Shown: positions 51,000-62,937 of the stretch, piece by piece
Layout of the letters: each line of letters starts with the position of its first letter
Position numbering within the stretch: position 1 is the stretch's first letter
Assembly (NCBI RefSeq): GCF_900110925.1
Contig: NZ_FOFP01000009.1
Span: forward strand, 62,001-126,000
Direction of reading: 5' to 3'
Source of the DNA: Pseudomonas cuatrocienegasensis
GTDB lineage: Bacteria; Pseudomonadota; Gammaproteobacteria; Pseudomonadales; Pseudomonadaceae
DNA: 64,000 nt
Translations under genes and position numbers: made by a program
The notes under the pieces: model-generated
What the model was told of the DNA's origin: nothing
What the model saw: the letters and a program-made list of their open reading frames with translations, nothing else
The model's database searches: none

Positions 51000-51026
51000 T
51001 CCGACTGGAGGCGGGGAGTGGGGTTC
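51000..51026 (-). promoter_or_regulatory. Candidate ECF (AlgU-like) promoter for the CBS gene
   Basis: On the minus strand GAACCC (51021-51026), 16 bases, TCGGA (51000-51004). The same -10 as in front of glgE. Confidence 0.45.
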
Positions 51027-51142
51027 AGTGTTTTTTGAGCATGGGGTGTTGGGGGATATAGCGCCCGTTTACATGGATCAAGGTCGGCATCGACGCCGCC
51101 AATCGTGGGCTCAGTGACCACTGCCAGGACTTGCACCAAGTT

Positions 51143-51736
51143 TCAAACGCAAGATTTAGAGTCGGTTTGGGTCTCGTTCCACAACGCGATGATGTGCCGA
51201 TTATCGTGACGGGGCTCGATACCCAGCAGGCTTATCGAGGCTGTGCTCAAAGGAAAGTGCTGGCCTTCGACCAGCGCTAGGCCGATCCAGCGGGCGGCCA
51301 GTGCGGCGCAGAATTGGCCATGGGAGAACAGCACCACCGTACCTGGCATTCTGCAACGACATGCGATGACTCGGTCGGCTCGCGCACTGACCTCATCGGC
51401 TGATTCACCACCGGGGCAGCCGTCGTCCCAGACATTCCAGCCTGGATTTTCATGGCAGATATCTACGCTGCGAAGGCCTTCGTAGTGGCCGTAGTCCCAC
51501 TCCGCCAGGTCGGGCTCGATCACGCTCCCCACCTGGAGACCCGCTAGCTCGCAGGTTTGCCGTGCGCGCAAGCGTGGGCTGACCAGTACCTGCGCGATAT
51601 CCAAGGTTCGCAGGCGTGGAGCCAGGGCCCGTGCCTGGTCTTCGCCGCGTGCCGTTAGCCCTATATCGGTCACGCCAGTGTGTTGACCGGTCAGCGACCA
51701 GGCGGTTTCACCGTGGCGGACCAAGTAAACCTTCAT
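51143..51736 (-). CDS. Histidine phosphatase family protein
   Basis: 197 residues from ATG 51736. Phosphoglycerate-mutase-like fold with phosphohistidine motif LVRHGETAWSLTG (5-17), SPRLRARQTCEL, second catalytic His in VVLFSHGQFCAAL. Similar to CobC/GpmB broad-specificity phosphatases. It is 37 bases after xfp on the same strand, so the two are probably cotranscribed, pointing to sugar-phosphate dephosphorylation linked to the phosphoketolase pathway, but substrate is not certain. A frame from 51856 would run into xfp. Confidence 0.85.
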   Translation of the reverse strand: MKVYLVRHGETAWSLTGQHTGVTDIGLTARGEDQARALAPRLRTLDIAQVLVSPRLRARQTCELAGLQVGSVIEPDLAEWDYGHYEGLRSVDICHENPGWNVWDDGCPGGESADEVSARADRVIACRCRMPGTVVLFSHGQFCAALAARWIGLALVEGQHFPLSTASISLLGIEPRHDNRHIIALWNETQTDSKSCV

Positions 51737-51773
51737 GCCTGGAACGGGCCAGGCAGCGGCATGGATCTTCCAT

Positions 51774-54140
51774 TCACGGTGCTGACTGCCAGCGCCAATT
51801 GCGGATTTCCGGCATATCTTTGCCGTGCTCGCGGATGTAGCGGCTGTGCTCAACAAGCTTGGCCGCGAGTCTGTCTTGCAATTGGCGGCCTGCTACTGCG
51901 GTTTGCGGCAAGCGATCGATAGTGTCCATCACTAGGTGGAAGCGATCGAGCTCGTTTAACACCGTCATGTCGAAGGGCGTGGTGATCGTGCCCTCCTCCT
52001 TGTAGCCGCGTACATGGAAGTTGCGGTGATTGGTGCGTTGGTAGGTCAGCCGGTGGATCAGCGAGGGGTACGCATGAAAGGCAAAGATGACCGGCTTGTT
52101 GCGGGTGAATAGCGCATCAAAATCGGCATCGCAGAGACCGTGCGGATGCTCGCTGCTGGGTTGCAGCCGCATCAGGTCGACGACATTGACCACACGAACA
52201 CGAAGGTTGGGCAGCTCTGCCCGCAAGATAGAGACGGCGGCCAGAGTCTCCAGCGTTGGCACGTCGCCGCAGCACGCCATGACCACATCGGGTTCTTCGT
52301 CTTGCGCGACGTTACCTGCCCATTCCCAGGTGCCGGCACCGGCGGCGCAATGCGCTACAGCTGCATCCATCGTCAGCCACTGCGGCGCTGGATGCTTGCC
52401 GGCAACCACCACGTTGACGTAATGGCGGCTGCGCAGGCAATGGTCCATTACCGAGAGCAGGCAGTTGGCGTCTGGCGGCATGTAGACCCGAACGACCTCG
52501 GCTTTTTTATTGACGACGTTGTCGATGAAACCCGGATCCTGGTGGGTAAAGCCGTTATGGTCCTGGCGCCAGACATGCGAGGCCAGCAGGTAGTTGAGCG
52601 ATGCGATCTTAGGTCGCCAGGACAGCCCGGCGCTGACCTTCAGCCACTTGGCGTGCTGGTTGAACATCGAGTCTACGATGTGGATAAAGGCCTCATAACA
52701 GTTGAACAGGCCATGCCGCCCAGTGAGCAGGTAGCCCTCAAGCCAGCCCTCACATTGGTGTTCGCTGAGCATCTCCATAACCCGACCGGAAGGCATCAGC
52801 CATTGGTCGCCTGGGGCTATTGCAGCGTTCCATTGGCGGCTTGTCGTTTCAAACATCGCGGCTAGCCCATTGGACACGGTCTCATCCGGCCCGAACACGC
52901 GGAAGTTGCGCTCGGCATCGTTGAGCGCTGCGACATCGCGTAGGAATGGCCCAAGCACACGCGTGTCGCCGATACCTGGAACACCGGGTGCAGGAACCTC
53001 TGCTGCGTACTCGCGGTAGTCGGGCAGATGCAAGTCACGTAGCAGTAAACCGCCATTAGCATGGGGGTTGGCACCCATACGCCGCTTTCCGCTGGGTGCC
53101 AGCGCCGCAAGTTCGGGGCTCAGCCGGCCTTGTGCATCGAACAGCTCTTCAGGCCTATAGCTGCGTAGCCAGTCTTCCAGCAGTTGCAGATGCCCAGGGT
53201 GATCGGCCGGATGCAGCGGCACCTGATGCGAGCGGAAATTACCCTCGTTGGGTTGACCATCAACCTCTTTGGGCCCGGTCCAACCTTTGGGTGAGTTCAG
53301 CACTATCATCGGCCAGCGCGGACGTGAAGTCTGGCCGTGGTCGCGCGCCAGGCGCTGAGCGCCTTGAATTTCCAGCACCGCCTGATCGAGTGCTGCAGCC
53401 ATCAAGGCATGCATGGATTCGGGTTCATGCCCTTCAACAAAGATCGGCGTCCAGCCGCAACCGCACAGAAACTGCTCAAGCTCCTCATGGGTGATGCGCG
53501 CAAGGACCGTAGGGCTGGCAATCTTGTAGCCATTCAGATGCAAGATCGGCAGCACCGCACCGTCGGTGGCGGGGTCGAGAAACTTGTTTGAATGCCAAGC
53601 GGTGGCCAGCGGCCCGGTCTCGGCCTCGCCATCGCCGACCACGCACGTGACGATGAGATCGGGGTTGTCGAAAACAGCACCGAACGCGTGGCTGAGCGAG
53701 TAGCCCAGTTCGCCGCCTTCGTGTATCGAACCCGGACACTCGGGTGAGGCATGGCTAGGAATGCCTCCGGGAAATGAGAACTGCCTGAACAACTTCTTCA
53801 GGCCGGCTTCGTCGCGGCTGATCTCGGGGTAAATCTCGCTGTAGCTGCCTTCCAGGTAGGTGTTGCCGACCACTGCCGGGCCACCATGGCCTGGGCCCGA
53901 GACGTAGAGTATGTTGAGGTCGTAAGCATTGATGACACGGTTCAAGTGCGCATAGATAAAGTTCTGCCCCGGGGTCGTGCCCCAGTGCCCGAGCAGCATG
54001 GGCTTCACATCGGCCAAGGTCAGCGCACGCTTAAGCAGCGGGTTGTCCCACAGGAAGATCTGTCCGACCGAGAGGTAGTTGGCCGCGCGCCAATAGGCAT
54101 CCAGGTATTTCAGCGAGTCGTGATTTCGTTCGTTGGTCAT
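51774..54140 (-). CDS. xfp: Phosphoketolase (Xfp, xylulose-5-P/fructose-6-P)
   Basis: Thiamine-diphosphate enzyme splitting xylulose-5-phosphate or fructose-6-phosphate to acetyl-phosphate and an aldose phosphate. 788 residues, family-typical (about 790-825). N-terminal [15 protein letters not shown] and GPGHGGPA, ThDP/Mg motif [32 protein letters not shown], and the C-terminal half with [19 protein letters not shown] are conserved. Acetyl-phosphate can give ATP through acetate kinase (not in this window). Divergent from the N-ATPase operon across 245 bases. Confidence 0.96.
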   Translation of the reverse strand: MTNERNHDSLKYLDAYWRAANYLSVGQIFLWDNPLLKRALTLADVKPMLLGHWGTTPGQNFIYAHLNRVINAYDLNILYVSGPGHGGPAVVGNTYLEGSYSEIYPEISRDEAGLKKLFRQFSFPGGIPSHASPECPGSIHEGGELGYSLSHAFGAVFDNPDLIVTCVVGDGEAETGPLATAWHSNKFLDPATDGAVLPILHLNGYKIASPTVLARITHEELEQFLCGCGWTPIFVEGHEPESMHALMAAALDQAVLEIQGAQRLARDHGQTSRPRWPMIVLNSPKGWTGPKEVDGQPNEGNFRSHQVPLHPADHPGHLQLLEDWLRSYRPEELFDAQGRLSPELAALAPSGKRRMGANPHANGGLLLRDLHLPDYREYAAEVPAPGVPGIGDTRVLGPFLRDVAALNDAERNFRVFGPDETVSNGLAAMFETTSRQWNAAIAPGDQWLMPSGRVMEMLSEHQCEGWLEGYLLTGRHGLFNCYEAFIHIVDSMFNQHAKWLKVSAGLSWRPKIASLNYLLASHVWRQDHNGFTHQDPGFIDNVVNKKAEVVRVYMPPDANCLLSVMDHCLRSRHYVNVVVAGKHPAPQWLTMDAAVAHCAAGAGTWEWAGNVAQDEEPDVVMACCGDVPTLETLAAVSILRAELPNLRVRVVNVVDLMRLQPSSEHPHGLCDADFDALFTRNKPVIFAFHAYPSLIHRLTYQRTNHRNFHVRGYKEEGTITTPFDMTVLNELDRFHLVMDTIDRLPQTAVAGRQLQDRLAAKLVEHSRYIREHGKDMPEIRNWRWQSAP

Positions 54141-56242
<2,102 letters not shown>

Positions 56243-56246
<4 letters not shown>

Positions 56247-56587
56247 CGCAGAAGCCAAAACGGATGCCACCTGCAGGAGAGAGCCTGGCCGAGCAGGTCG
56301 GCAGCAAAGCGACGCGCAAGCTCAAGGCCCGCCGCCGTGGTTCGCCAGCTGTCTGGTTTGGTCTCGGCATGATGGGCTTGATCGGCTGGTCGGTGGCTTT
56401 ACCCACCTTGCTGGGCGCAGCGCTTGGCCTGTGGCTTGATCAGCGTTATCCCGCAGGGCGGTCCTGGACCCTGGCGCTGCTCATGGCCGGGCTGACCATC
56501 GGCTGCCTGAACGCCTGGCACTGGGTATCCAGGGAAGACCAGGCCATGCACGATGAACAAGGGGACGATGATGGCGAGCACCGTTAA
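56243..56587 (+). CDS. atpQ: N-type F-ATPase accessory membrane protein AtpQ (AtpI-like)
   Basis: 114 residues: basic N-terminus (SKATRKLKARRRGSPAVW), two membrane helices (about 36-64 and 73-93) with GLGMMGLIGWSVALPTLLG and LGLWLDQRY, and an acidic tail. This is the ATP synthase gene 1/AtpI-like protein that occurs in N-ATPase operons. Probable role in c-ring assembly or Mg2+ handling, by analogy with AtpI. Confidence 0.82.
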
Positions 56588-56906
56588 CGTGATACTGGTC
56601 TGGATCGCCTTACTGCTGGCAGGCGGCGCGTTGGGCGGCGTGTTCTTTGCGGGCCTGTGGTGGACGGTGCGCCGTGCTGCCGGGTCGGCGACACCGATGC
56701 GCTGGTTCTGTGCCAGCCTGGTTGTGCGCACAGCTACCGTGCTGGCCGGGTTTTACGCCATTGGTGCGGGACAACCGCTACGTCTGGGGCTGTGCATGTT
56801 CGGGTTTGTGTTGGCGCGCAGCATCGTATTACGTGCGACACGCCCCCACCCAGCAGCTTGTGCCCCCGCGGTATTGCATAGCTCAGGAAATCCACCATGC
56901 GTTTGA
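56571..56906 (+). CDS. atpR: N-type F-ATPase accessory membrane protein AtpR
   Basis: 111 residues from ATG 56571, preceded by AAGGGGA; starts at 56553 and 56568 are alternatives. Three membrane helices (about 5-28, 44-65, 70-88) with conserved arginines RWFCASLVVRTATVLAG and LARSIVLRATR. AtpR is specific to N-ATPase operons and has been proposed to contact the c-ring through an arginine. Overlaps atpQ by 17 and atpB by ten bases. Confidence 0.8.
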   Translation: MASTVNVILVWIALLLAGGALGGVFFAGLWWTVRRAAGSATPMRWFCASLVVRTATVLAGFYAIGAGQPLRLGLCMFGFVLARSIVLRATRPHPAACAPAVLHSSGNPPCV

Positions 56907-57586
56907 CGCCCGACGCCTGGATTTTCTGGCAATACGGCATCTTCACCCTGAATGCCACGATCCTCTTCACCTGGGTGCTGATGGCGGTGCTGGTACTGGG
57001 GGCGGTGCTGATCACCCGGCGCCTTGCCACGGGTCATGAGCGCTCACGCTGGCAAAATCTGTTGGAGATCGTGGTGACCGCGATCATGTCGCAGATCGAG
57101 GATGTCGGCCTGCAGAACCCGCGCCGCTACCTGGGGTTTCTCGGCACGCTGTTTTTGTTTGTCGCGGCTGCGGCGCTGGCCACGGTGATCCCCGGGTTTG
57201 AACCACCGACCGCGTCGCTGTCGACCACCGCCGCCCTGGCGCTGTGCGTGCTGGTGGCCGTGCCATTGTTTGGCATCTCGGGTCAGGGCCTGCTCGCTTA
57301 CCTGAAATCGTACCTGCAGCCGACACCGATCATGTTGCCGTTCAACCTGATCAGCGAAGTGTCGCGCACGCTCGCGCTAGCGATACGGCTGTTCGGCAAC
57401 ATGATGAGTGGCGCGATGATCATTGCCATCCTGCTATCCATCACACCGTTCGTCTTCCCCATCGTCATGACGCTGTTGGGGCTGCTCACCGGCATGGTGC
57501 AGGCCTACATCTTCACCATCCTGGCGGCGGTATACATCGCCGCGGCGACACGCAGTAGCAAAGCGCTGAACAAGATCGTGCCTTAG
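56897..57586 (+). CDS. atpB: N-type F-ATPase subunit a
   Basis: 229 residues, the short form typical of N-ATPases, with six membrane segments. The essential arginine is Arg164 in SRTLALAIRLFGNMMSG, which faces the c-ring glutamate. N-terminal residues MRLTPDAWIFWQYGIFTLNAT are typical. Coupled to atpR by overlap; 59 bases precede the atpE start. Confidence 0.93.
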   Translation: MRLTPDAWIFWQYGIFTLNATILFTWVLMAVLVLGAVLITRRLATGHERSRWQNLLEIVVTAIMSQIEDVGLQNPRRYLGFLGTLFLFVAAAALATVIPGFEPPTASLSTTAALALCVLVAVPLFGISGQGLLAYLKSYLQPTPIMLPFNLISEVSRTLALAIRLFGNMMSGAMIIAILLSITPFVFPIVMTLLGLLTGMVQAYIFTILAAVYIAAATRSSKALNKIVP

Positions 57587-57645
57587 CCGATGCCGACAGC
57601 CTGAGCTGCTCTGCATTTTCGTTCACCTCATATAAAGGCATGCCC

Positions 57646-57936
57646 ATGGACTCTCTTACGTTGATCGCCGTTGCCTCCATCGTCATGGCCGGTCTGACCA
57701 CTGGCTTCGGCACGATGGGGCCGGCGTTGGCCGAGGGGCGCGCCGTCTCGGTGGCGCTCACCGCGTTGGCTCAGCAACCCGATGCGTCGGCCACCATTAC
57801 TCGCACGCTGTTCGTCGGCCTGGCGATGATCGAATCCACCGCGATCTACTGTTTTGTGGTGACGATGATCCTGATTTTTGCCAACCCGTTCTGGAATGCC
57901 GCGCTAAGCGCCGTTTCCCAGGCAGCAGGCCAGTAA
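57646..57936 (+). CDS. atpE: N-type F-ATPase subunit c
   Basis: 96 residues from ATG 57646 (ATG 57640 has no room for its Shine-Dalgarno AAAGG). Two-helix hairpin. Ion site: Glu63-Ser64-Thr65 and Tyr68 in MIESTAIYCF, the ESTxxY pattern of Na+-binding c subunits such as Ilyobacter (AESTGIY), and Glu30 in GPALAEGRA where Ilyobacter has Gln. The second glutamate is a hallmark of N-ATPases. Na+ coupling is suggested by the motif, but a Burkholderia N-ATPase c-ring has been described as proton-using, so ion choice is open. Confidence 0.94.
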   Translation: MDSLTLIAVASIVMAGLTTGFGTMGPALAEGRAVSVALTALAQQPDASATITRTLFVGLAMIESTAIYCFVVTMILIFANPFWNAALSAVSQAAGQ

Positions 57937-57939
57937 GCC

Positions 57940-58713
57940 ATGCTGATTGACGGCTTCACTATCGCCGCACAGTTGCTGAACTTCATCATTCTGGTGTGGT
58001 TGATGAAGCGTTTTTTGTACCAGCCAGTGCTCAATGCCATTGCTGCGCGCGAACAGAAAATTGCCGCCCAACTGGCAGATGCGGCTGCGACCAAAGCCAA
58101 AGCCCACGAGCAGCAGCTCGAGTTCGAGCAGAAGAATCAGGCCTTCGATAAACAGCGCGCCGATTTACTTAGCCAGGCAACTGCCGCTGCTAACGCTGAG
58201 CACGCGCAACTCATGGTCGACGCGCGTCAGGCCGCAGATGCTGCGGATGCGGCCCGCGCAGCGGCATTGCTGGCCGACACGCAGGCGTTGCATAGCGATA
58301 TTGTGCGGCGCACCCAGCAACAGGTGTTCGAGATTGCCCGCCGGGTGCTCGGCGACCTCGCCAACGTCAGCCTGGAGCAGCGTGCGTGCGAGGTGTTTAT
58401 CGAGCGCTTGCACGGCCTCGACGGCCCGGCGCTGACCACCCTACGGCAGGCGTTGAACAGTACATCTACGGCCGCTCCTGCGGTGCTGCGCAGCGCCTTT
58501 GATTTGCCGGCGGCGCAGTTGGCCTTGCTGCAAACCGCACTGGACGAGACCTTTGGCCAGGCGCTTGCGCTCAAGGTCGAGACCACGCCTGAGTTGGTCA
58601 GTGGCATTGAACTCAGCGCCCATGGGCAGAAGCTGGCCTGGAGCATTGCCGGCTACCTGGCGGCCTTGTCAGCCACCCTTGACGGACAGCCCGCTGAACG
58701 AGGCAGCGCATGA
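57940..58713 (+). CDS. atpF: N-type F-ATPase subunit b with delta-like C-terminus
   Basis: 257 residues, about 100 longer than standard b. One N-terminal helix ([21 protein letters not shown]), a long charged coiled coil (about 35-130, ALAEAxQ-type), then a C-terminal domain ending [30 protein letters not shown], like the last part of subunit delta/OSCP. The operon has no separate atpH, so the fusion likely replaces delta. Overlaps atpA by four bases. Confidence 0.88.
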   Translation: MLIDGFTIAAQLLNFIILVWLMKRFLYQPVLNAIAAREQKIAAQLADAAATKAKAHEQQLEFEQKNQAFDKQRADLLSQATAAANAEHAQLMVDARQAADAADAARAAALLADTQALHSDIVRRTQQQVFEIARRVLGDLANVSLEQRACEVFIERLHGLDGPALTTLRQALNSTSTAAPAVLRSAFDLPAAQLALLQTALDETFGQALALKVETTPELVSGIELSAHGQKLAWSIAGYLAALSATLDGQPAERGSA

Positions 58714-60272
58714 GTACGGCGCGCCACGATAGCAGCGCCTTGGGCCGTGTCTACGCGACAGCCTTTGCCAGCATAGAGCAGCGCCTGCAGGGTTTTAACG
58801 TGCAATTGTTGCCCTGCGAGGTGGGCTCCATTGCCAGCGTCTCTACAGGTATTGCGCGTGTAGATGGGCTAATGGAAGTGGGCTTTGAGGAACTGCTGCT
58901 GTTTCCCGGTGGTTTATCGGGCATTGCCTTCAACCTCGATGAGGACGGTGTCGACGTCGTGTTACTGGGTGACTACGCGCACTTGCACGCCGGTCAAGAG
59001 GTGCAGCGCAGCGGCCGGGTGATGGACGTCGCGGTCGGCGAGGCCCTGCTCGGTAGGGTGATTGACCCGCTGGGTCGGCCGTTGGACGGTCTGGGCCGCG
59101 TGGCGACTACTCAGCGCCTGCCCATTGAGCGGCCGGCGGCAGCCATCATGGACCGCGCGCCGGTGAGCGAACCGCTGCAGACCGGAATCAAGGTCATTGA
59201 TGCGCTGATCCCCGTTGGCAGGGGCCAGCGCGAACTGATCCTCGGGGATCGGCAGACCGGCAAGACGGCGATTGCCCTGGACACCATTTATAACCAGCGT
59301 GGCAAGAATGTGCTGTGCGTCTACTGCGCCATTGGCCAGCGCGCTTCGGCGGTGGCCAAAGCCGTGGCGACCCTGCGCAGCAAGGGCGCGCTGGCTTATA
59401 CCGTGGTGGTGGTGGCCGAAGGCAACGAGGCTCCCGGGCTGGCCTACATCGCACCCTATGCGGCCACGAGCATTGCCGAGTACTTCATGGAGGCTGGGCG
59501 CGACGTGCTGATCGTCTACGACGATCTTACCCACCATGCACGGGCCTACCGCGAGCTGTCGTTGCTGTTGCGTCGGCCACCGGGTCGCGAGGCGTTTCCC
59601 GGAGACATCTTCTACATTCACTCGCGCATGCTGGAGCGCGCCACCCACCTGAATGCTGCGCGCGGCGGCGGCTCACTGACCGCACTGCCGATCATTGAGA
59701 CCGAGGCGCAGAATATCTCGGCCTATATTCCGACCAACCTGATTTCCATTACCGACGGGCAGGTCGTGCTGTCGCCTGGCTTGTTTGAATTGGGCGTATT
59801 GCCCGCCATCGACGTTGGGCAGTCGGTCTCGCGGGTCGGGGGCAAGGCCCAGCGCGCCGCTTACCGAGCCGTGGCGGGCGATCTCAAACTGGCCTATGCG
59901 CAGTTCGAGGAGCTGGAAACCTTCGCCCGCTTCGGCGCCAGGCTGGACGACGACACGCGCCAGTCCATCGCCCATGGTCAGCGCATCCGCGCCTGCCTGG
60001 GCCAGGCGGAGTTCTCGCCTGTGTCTGTACCTGCGCAAATTGCCATTTTGCTGGCATTGAACGCGGGGCTATTCGACGCGGTGCCGCTCGAACAGATGGT
60101 CAACGCGCAGTGCGCCGTTACAGCGGCGGCTCATGCACTGCCTGAGGACGTGACTGCACGTTTGGCCGGTATAGATCGATTGACCGAGGCTGATCGCGAG
60201 CAGGTTAGCGCTGCTGCCCGGCAGGCCCTAGCGGTGTTGCTAACTGTGCCTGCCGGGCAGGGGGCTCAGTGA
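58710..60272 (+). CDS. atpA: N-type F-ATPase subunit alpha
   Basis: Non-catalytic nucleotide-binding subunit, 520 residues. Walker [15 protein letters not shown] (about 178), [10 protein letters not shown] before it, [44 protein letters not shown] and [37 protein letters not shown] are standard. N-terminus lacks the usual long delta-binding helix seen in housekeeping alpha, as expected with a b-delta fusion partner. Confidence 0.95.
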   Translation: MSTARHDSSALGRVYATAFASIEQRLQGFNVQLLPCEVGSIASVSTGIARVDGLMEVGFEELLLFPGGLSGIAFNLDEDGVDVVLLGDYAHLHAGQEVQRSGRVMDVAVGEALLGRVIDPLGRPLDGLGRVATTQRLPIERPAAAIMDRAPVSEPLQTGIKVIDALIPVGRGQRELILGDRQTGKTAIALDTIYNQRGKNVLCVYCAIGQRASAVAKAVATLRSKGALAYTVVVVAEGNEAPGLAYIAPYAATSIAEYFMEAGRDVLIVYDDLTHHARAYRELSLLLRRPPGREAFPGDIFYIHSRMLERATHLNAARGGGSLTALPIIETEAQNISAYIPTNLISITDGQVVLSPGLFELGVLPAIDVGQSVSRVGGKAQRAAYRAVAGDLKLAYAQFEELETFARFGARLDDDTRQSIAHGQRIRACLGQAEFSPVSVPAQIAILLALNAGLFDAVPLEQMVNAQCAVTAAAHALPEDVTARLAGIDRLTEADREQVSAAARQALAVLLTVPAGQGAQ

Positions 60273-60324
60273 ACCCGCAGGTGACCTGCAGGGCCTGGCG
60301 CGCACACCTGCGCCGGAAACACTG

Positions 60325-61236
60325 ATGGCCACCACCCTGACCGCGCTGCGACGGCAGATCAGCAGCGCAGGGGATCTCAAGGCCGTGGTGCGCACGATGA
60401 AGGCCTCAGCCGCATCGGCTATTGGTCAGTATGAGCAATCGGTGACGGCACTGGCCGACTATGCCCGCACAGTCGAGTTCGGGCTTGGTGTGTGTCTGCG
60501 GGCAGTCGATCCGCTTGGCTTGCAACGGCAGGAGCCCACTACAGATGCCACTGCTGTGGTACATGCCATTGTGTTCGGCTCCGATCAGGGCCTGGTAGGC
60601 CGCTTCAATGAGGCGGTGGTTGAGCATGCACTTGCGGCACTATCGCAGCCCTCAGCAAATACCAAGACAACAGTAAAAATCTGGGCGGTTGGCGAACGCG
60701 TGGAGGCCCGCTTGGCGGATGCGGGCATAGCGCTTGAGGGCTCATTTGCTGTTCCGGGATCGGTGGAGCTGATCACCCAACTGGTCGGGCAGATCCTGCT
60801 CAACATCCAGCTCCCTGATAGCGCGGCGAAGATCGCCACTCAGCACGCCACACTCATGCTGTTCTTTAACCGCCCAAGCGCGCTCGGTTACAGCCCTGAG
60901 AGCCAGCGCCTGCTGCCGCTAGACGCCGCCTGGCAGCGCGCGCTGGTCAGCCAGCCTTGGCCCGCTAAGCAACTGCCAGAAGTGCTAGGCAGCAATGCCA
61001 CGACCCTGCAAGCCTTTGTCCGCGAGCATTTGTTTGTCTCGTTATTTCGCGCCAGTGCCGAGTCGTTGGCCAGTGAAAACGCCAGCCGCCTTGCCGCCAT
61101 GCAGCGTGCGGACCGCAATATCGGCGAGCGGCTGCAGACCCTCCAAGCCCAGTTTCACCAGTTACGCCAAGCCGGTATCGATGAAGAACTCTTCGATGTG
61201 ATTTCAGGTTTCGATGCCCTATCAGCGGGCGATTGA
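60325..61236 (+). CDS. atpG: N-type F-ATPase subunit gamma
   Basis: Central stalk, 303 residues. N-terminal helix MATTLTALRRQISSAGDLKAVVRTMKASAAS and C-terminal helix ENASRLAAMQRADRNIGERLQTLQAQFHQLRQAGI form the coiled coil; GSDQGLVGRFNEAV is the GSDQGLxGxxN signature of the gamma globular domain. Fifty-two bases after atpA. Last ATPase gene; no terminator follows, so transcripts may continue to arcD. Confidence 0.93.
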   Translation: MATTLTALRRQISSAGDLKAVVRTMKASAASAIGQYEQSVTALADYARTVEFGLGVCLRAVDPLGLQRQEPTTDATAVVHAIVFGSDQGLVGRFNEAVVEHALAALSQPSANTKTTVKIWAVGERVEARLADAGIALEGSFAVPGSVELITQLVGQILLNIQLPDSAAKIATQHATLMLFFNRPSALGYSPESQRLLPLDAAWQRALVSQPWPAKQLPEVLGSNATTLQAFVREHLFVSLFRASAESLASENASRLAAMQRADRNIGERLQTLQAQFHQLRQAGIDEELFDVISGFDALSAGD

Positions 61237-61421
61237 AGCCCCAGCGTGCGCTGTCGAACAGACGGCTGAGAGTATGGCGAACAGACTGGTCGCGGAATTC
61301 AAGCCAGGCCACGGGCGGCACGCCGTGACTGGCAACACCCCGCACAGGTACTCGCTATGGCTCATCCTCAAACCGCCATTTACCGCTGCAGCGCCGCCGT
61401 GTGCGTGTGGGGTGGCGCGGT

Positions 61422-62885
61422 ATGAATAGTTCCCTTGCGCATGCCGCACCGCAACATTCTGACAGGCAAACCACACCGGCACCGCACAAACTAGGCCTGG
61501 GTCTGTTGGTGGCGCTGGTGGTCGGTTCGATCATTGGCAGCGGTATTTTTGGCCTGCCGCAAAACATGGCGGCAGGTGCGGGGGCTGGCGCCATTGTGAT
61601 TGGTTGGACCATCACCGGGATTGGCATGCTGTTGCTGGTGCGGGTGTACCAGACGCTGTCGCGGCGCAAGCCCGAACTCGACAACGGCGTCTATGCCTAC
61701 GCCCGTGCGCTGTCAGGGGAGTACGTGGGCTTCAACTCCGCCTGGGGCTACTGGGTTAGCGCCTGGATCGGCAATGTCGGCTATTTGGTGGCGGCATTCG
61801 GGGCGCTGGGCTACTTCTTTCCGGTATTTGGCAGCGGTAATTCGCCTGCCGCAATTGCCGGTGCTTCGATCGTATTGTGGGTCATCCACCTGCTGGTATT
61901 GCGCGGCATCCAGGGCGCAGCGGTGCTCAATGCGGTGGTCACACTGGCCAAGATCGTCCCGCTGTTGCTGTTTATCGCGCTGGTGGCAATGGCTTTCCAG
62001 ATCGACACCTTCAGCCTCGACTTCTGGGGCAATGCCGAGCTTGGCTCGGTGCTCGACCAGGTCAAGAGCACCATGCTGGTAACGGTGTGGGTGTTTATCG
62101 GCATTGAGGGTGCCAGTGTCTATTCGGCCAGGGCGCGCAAACGTGAAGACGTCGGTCGCGCCACCGTCATTGGTTTTCTGATCTGCCTGTTTCTGCTGAT
62201 GGCGGTGTCACTGTTGTCACTGGGCGTGTTCAACCAGGCGACCCTGGCAGGCCTTAAGAATCCTTCGATGGCGGGTGTGCTGGAAAGCGCGGTCGGCACC
62301 TGGGGCGCGGTGTTGATTTACGTCGGCCTGATCGTTTCGGTGGGCGGTGGCTTCCTGGCCTGGATGCTGCTGGCGGCCGAGTCACTGTTCACCCCGGCCA
62401 GCGGTGGTGTCATGCCGAAATGGCTGGGGCAGCCCAACGCCAAAGGTGTGCCTGCCAACGCGCTCTGGCTGACCAATGGCATGGTGCAGCTGTTCCTGAT
62501 TCTGACGCTGTTCTCCAAGGCTTCTTACCTCGCACTGATCTCGCTGTCGACGGCGATGATCCTGCTGCCCTATCTGTTCAGCGCCGCCTATGGCCTGTTG
62601 TTGGCCTGGCGCGGGGAGGGCGCGAAAGCGGTCCGCCAGCACGCTGAGATGCTTGTCGCCGCCCTGGCCACGCTGTACTGCGTGTGGCTGCTCTATGCCG
62701 CAGGCTTCAAGTATCTGCTGCTCAGCGCTTTGCTCTACGCCCCTGGCGTGGTGCTTTACGCCTGGGCCAAACGCCAGCGCCAGGAACAGGTTTTTACCCC
62801 CTGGGAATGGGCCGTTCTGGCTGCACTGATCCTGCTCGCTGGCCTTGCCGCCACTCTCCTGGCTCTGGGCCGGCTCGGCCTGTAA
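61422..62885 (+). CDS. arcD: Arginine/ornithine antiporter ArcD
   Basis: Inner-membrane APC-family exchanger importing arginine and exporting ornithine without energy cost. 487 residues from ATG 61422 after GGGGTGG (GTG 61401 would add seven). Twelve to thirteen membrane segments; GLLVALVVGSIIGSGIFGLPQNMAAGAGAG, NSAWGYWVSAWIGNVGY and VTVWVFIGIEGASVYSARAR are ArcD-typical. The 185 bases after atpG hold no TTGAT-N4-ATCAA Anr box as found before arcD in P. aeruginosa. arcA follows after 52 bases. Confidence 0.93.
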   Translation: MNSSLAHAAPQHSDRQTTPAPHKLGLGLLVALVVGSIIGSGIFGLPQNMAAGAGAGAIVIGWTITGIGMLLLVRVYQTLSRRKPELDNGVYAYARALSGEYVGFNSAWGYWVSAWIGNVGYLVAAFGALGYFFPVFGSGNSPAAIAGASIVLWVIHLLVLRGIQGAAVLNAVVTLAKIVPLLLFIALVAMAFQIDTFSLDFWGNAELGSVLDQVKSTMLVTVWVFIGIEGASVYSARARKREDVGRATVIGFLICLFLLMAVSLLSLGVFNQATLAGLKNPSMAGVLESAVGTWGAVLIYVGLIVSVGGGFLAWMLLAAESLFTPASGGVMPKWLGQPNAKGVPANALWLTNGMVQLFLILTLFSKASYLALISLSTAMILLPYLFSAAYGLLLAWRGEGAKAVRQHAEMLVAALATLYCVWLLYAAGFKYLLLSALLYAPGVVLYAWAKRQRQEQVFTPWEWAVLAALILLAGLAATLLALGRLGL

Positions 62886-62937
62886 AGCACCTGGGCCTGC
62901 CCGTCCCGCCGCTATTCATGAAGAGGAAGCTACTGCC

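Noticed and set aside
61237..61421. Small open frame between atpG and arcD (about 71 residues from 61214)
   Set aside because: Starts within atpG, has no ribosome site or domain and ends with low-complexity composition.
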